Of a stretch of 52,119 nucleotides of DNA, positions 49,845 through 52,119 are shown one piece after another. The notes below the pieces were generated by a model. The model was not told where the DNA came from, searched no databases, and was given only the letters and a program-made list of their open reading frames with translations. The translations under genes were made by a program, and so were the position numbers. Origin of the DNA: Deltaproteobacteria bacterium (GTDB lineage Bacteria; Myxococcota_A; Bradymonadia; REDH01); the NCBI GenBank assembly GCA_007693585.1, contig REDH01000101.1, forward strand, positions 1 to 52,119, in the 5' to 3' direction. Each line of letters starts with the position of its first letter. Position 1 is the first letter of the stretch.

Positions 49845-51985
49845 CCTTCGGCGCCCCCTGGATGCTGGCGGGACTGCTCGCCATGGCCCTGCCCGTGATC
49901 GTGCACCTGATCAACCGGCGCCACGCAGTGCGGCGCCCCTTCCCGGCCATGAGGCTGCTGCTGGAATCGCGCGAACGAATCGCCCGGGGCCTGCGCGTCA
50001 AGCAGGCGCTGCTCCTCCTGCTCCGGATCCTGCTCTTCGCGGCTCTCCCCCTCGCCATGGCGCAGCCCTTCGTGGACTGCGATCGGGCCGGCACCGCGGG
50101 CGGGGACGACGAACGCCTGCCCAGCAGCGTCGTCCTCATCCTCGACGACTCCGCCAGCATGAGCCTCACCCACGCGGGACGGTCCTCCTGGGACGAGGCC
50201 CTCGCCGCAGCGAGAAGGCAGCTACGACAGCTCCGGCCCTGGGACCGCGTTCAGATCGTGAGCGCCGGGGACACCATCATCGCCCACCTGCCCGCCGAGG
50301 GTGGGTCCCGGGCCGAGGCCGAATCGGCCCTCGCGAGGATTGCGCCACGCTTCGGGGGGGGCGGGATCCCCTCGGCCCTCGCCGAGGCGCTGGAAACGCA
50401 CCGGGCGCTGATGCTTCCGGCACGGCGGACGCTCGTCTTCACGGACGACCGCGAGGCAACCTGGGAGGATGGTCGAACGCGGCCCGATGCGATCGAGGGC
50501 CTCGGCCCGTTCACGGTCATCGAGTCCGCCGTGGACGCGTCGGGACACGTGGTCATCGACTCGATCGAACTCGAGGAAGCCACCGAGATCGGCATCGGCG
50601 CATGGACCATCACCGCGCGGCTGCGCACCCACGGCGACGTGAACGACGAGGTGCGGATCCGCCTCTTCCTGGATGATGAACGTGTCGCCGAGCAGCGCGT
50701 GCCTGTGCCCGCCAGCGGACAGTCGAGCACCCGCTTCGTCGTCACGACGACCGGTCAGGATCCCGTGCACGTGCGCGCGGAGATCATAAGCGAGCCGCGG
50801 ATGACCGCCCTCGCCGAGCGACACGCCATCCTGCTCCCGCAACGCGGGGTGCGGGTGCTGCTGGTCAACGGAGATCCCCGCACCCGGGCCTGGAATGACG
50901 AGCTGTTCTACGTGAACGCCGCCATGGACGCCATGGACCCCGACCTGCGCCCCCTGCACGCGCGCGAAACCCTGCCCGCCGGGATCACCGAGGACGCCCT
51001 TGCGGACCAGGATGTCGTGCTCCTCGCGAACGTCGAGCGGCTGGATGGCGAGCAGGTGCAGCTGCTGCGAACCTTCGTCGAGAACGGCGGGGGCCTGTGG
51101 ATCACGGCGGGCGATCACCTCGATGTGGACCGCTGGAACCTGCACCTGGAGCCCCTGCTGCCCGCGAGACTGCGCACCGTGCGCACCCTGACCGACCGCC
51201 ACGACCCGGATGCCCGCATCCGGGCCACCCGGATCGCCGCCCTCGACGCGTCTCACCCGGTGCTCGCGCCGTTCAGCGGACGCGCCGCAGAGAGCCTGCG
51301 CAGCGCCACCATCTTCCGGTACGTGCTGCTCGAACCCTCCACCGGTGACAGCGTCCGGACCCTGGCCGAATTCGGCGATGGCGCTCCCGCCCTCGTCAGC
51401 CGCCGCCTCGGCCGCGGCCGGGTGCTGATGTGGACATCCACCATCGACTTCGACTGGACGGACCTCCCGATCCGAACGGCGTTCGTGCCGCTCGTCCACC
51501 GCGCCGTCATCTGGCTCTCCGGGGCTGCCGGAGGCGTCGTGGAGGAGGCGGAGGTCGGCGCGGGCTGGAACATCCGTCCGGACGGAGAAGGGGTGGCCCT
51601 CGTGGAGATTCACGACCCCATCGGCGATCGCTATCGCGAGCCCACCCGCGGTGAGGCGGTGCGTCACGAGGTCCGCCATCGGGGGCCCCATCGGGCGAGC
51701 CTGCTCGATGAGCGGGGAGAGTCGCTCGTGCCGGACCGCCGCATGGTCGCGCACCCTCCGGCCTCGGAAGCCCGACTGCGCACCCTCACCGAGGAGGAGC
51801 GACGAGCATGGCAGGAAGCGGCCGGCGGTGCGATCGTCGAATCCGGGACCGGAGCGCCGGAGGGATCGGGCCGGGGGATCTGGAGCGTGCTGCTCTTCCT
51901 CGCCGTCCTCGCGCTCTACGCGGAGAGTCTCGTGTCCCTGCGCCGCCGCCTGTGGCGTCGCCTCGCGCAACCGCTCCGCCGCTGA
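49841..51985 (+). CDS. BatA-type membrane protein with VWA domain
   Basis: 714 residues. The N-terminus M-x-F-x-x-P-W-x-L-A-G-L plus I-P/V-I-V-H-L-I-N-R-R is the BatA/aerotolerance N-terminal domain, with helices at about 5-25 and 55-76. A VWA domain starts at about 95 with D102-D-S-A-S-M-S, the metal-ion-dependent adhesion motif. About 360-560 resembles a glutamine-amidotransferase-like fold (V-L-L-V-N-G-D-P), common in this family, with no catalytic Cys obvious. A final helix at about 680-700 is followed by a basic tail. Mostly periplasmic. GGAGG lies seven bases before the ATG of the ATGA overlap. Last gene of the 43044-51985 operon. Confidence 0.9.
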   Translation: MTFGAPWMLAGLLAMALPVIVHLINRRHAVRRPFPAMRLLLESRERIARGLRVKQALLLLLRILLFAALPLAMAQPFVDCDRAGTAGGDDERLPSSVVLILDDSASMSLTHAGRSSWDEALAAARRQLRQLRPWDRVQIVSAGDTIIAHLPAEGGSRAEAESALARIAPRFGGGGIPSALAEALETHRALMLPARRTLVFTDDREATWEDGRTRPDAIEGLGPFTVIESAVDASGHVVIDSIELEEATEIGIGAWTITARLRTHGDVNDEVRIRLFLDDERVAEQRVPVPASGQSSTRFVVTTTGQDPVHVRAEIISEPRMTALAERHAILLPQRGVRVLLVNGDPRTRAWNDELFYVNAAMDAMDPDLRPLHARETLPAGITEDALADQDVVLLANVERLDGEQVQLLRTFVENGGGLWITAGDHLDVDRWNLHLEPLLPARLRTVRTLTDRHDPDARIRATRIAALDASHPVLAPFSGRAAESLRSATIFRYVLLEPSTGDSVRTLAEFGDGAPALVSRRLGRGRVLMWTSTIDFDWTDLPIRTAFVPLVHRAVIWLSGAAGGVVEEAEVGAGWNIRPDGEGVALVEIHDPIGDRYREPTRGEAVRHEVRHRGPHRASLLDERGESLVPDRRMVAHPPASEARLRTLTEEERRAWQEAAGGAIVESGTGAPEGSGRGIWSVLLFLAVLALYAESLVSLRRRLWRRLAQPLRR

Positions 51986-52051
51986 GGGCTCCTGTCGTCC
52001 CGGACACCTGGACGCCTCGCATCCCGCTCGGTGCGAATCCGACCGTCGGCC

Positions 52052-52066
52052 AGCACACAATGTGCT
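52052..52066. repeat. 15-bp palindrome abutting a -35 element
   Basis: AGCACACAATGTGCT has perfect 6-bp arms (AGCACA/TGTGCT) around CAA. Its last base is the first T of the -35 hexamer, so a protein bound here would block or contact RNA polymerase. The gap from 51986 to 52051 shows no gene or clear terminator. Confidence 0.5.
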
Positions 52067-52093
52067 TGACTCCGCGCTCGGGCTGAGTATCTT
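52066..52093 (+). promoter_or_regulatory. Strong sigma70-type promoter for a gene beyond the window
   Basis: TTGACT (52066-52071) and TATCTT (52088-52093) with a 16-base spacer. The start would fall near 52100, pointing off the right edge. It is separate from the VWA operon, which ended at 51985. Confidence 0.6.
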
Positions 52094-52119
52094 CCGCCTC
52101 CCGCTGCCGACAGGGCTCC

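Overview
The window is high-GC, tightly packed bacterial DNA with no rRNA, tRNA, CRISPR array or insertion sequence that I can see. The many lipoproteins with Cys-rich, Ig-like, ASH-type and MopE-like segments, together with an FHA-GGDEF protein and a MoxR/DUF58/VWA/transglutaminase cluster, suggest a Myxococcota- or Bradymonadota-like (former deltaproteobacterial) chromosome. That taxonomic call is inference from gene style; no marker gene is present.

Layout. 1-4242: the tail of an unknown P/T-rich protein, a two-TM unknown protein, a heavy-metal-associated lipoprotein, an FHA-GGDEF diguanylate cyclase and a small polyhydroxyalkanoic-acid-system protein. 4461-13188: a sigma70-like promoter followed by four overlapping genes. 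Three are paralogous lipoproteins that share a C-terminal region I cannot assign to a family; the fourth is an OmpP1/FadL-like outer-membrane barrel. This is the best candidate for an undescribed system. 13430-17460: two tandemly duplicated Cys-rich lipoproteins ending in a PKD-like domain and a 'D-x-D-L-H' domain. The last domain recurs at the end of the giant repeat lipoprotein at 28614-32540. 17555-20388 (minus): two coupled amidohydrolases, one with its metal ligands intact and one with every ligand replaced. 20671-22979: a succinate-semialdehyde-type aldehyde dehydrogenase and a helical unknown protein. 23046-28113 (minus): a five-gene operon of N-carbamoylputrescine amidase, agmatine deiminase, a two-TM protein, a D-cysteine desulfhydrase/ACC deaminase-like PLP enzyme and an outer-membrane barrel. 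28614-36794: the giant ASH-repeat lipoprotein, a Cys-rich lipoprotein, a small unknown protein, an HD phosphohydrolase, a hemerythrin and an NADPH-dependent FMN reductase.

37003-51985 is one functional neighbourhood. DUF58 and a TgpA-like transglutaminase lie on the left. DUF4175-like, a peptidase_MA/TPR protein, MoxR ATPase, a second DUF58 and a BatA/VWA protein lie on the right. Between them, on the minus strand, is an ECF sigma factor, anti-sigma factor and secreted-protein operon. This resembles the known MoxR-DUF58-VWA (bat-like) clusters, which are thought to act in envelope protein assembly or maturation. The window closes with a good sigma70 promoter, preceded by a perfect palindrome, reading into a gene beyond the right edge.

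Most start codons were chosen from Shine-Dalgarno matches, signal peptides and 4-bp ATGA overlaps. Functions come from motif recognition by eye; no database search was run.
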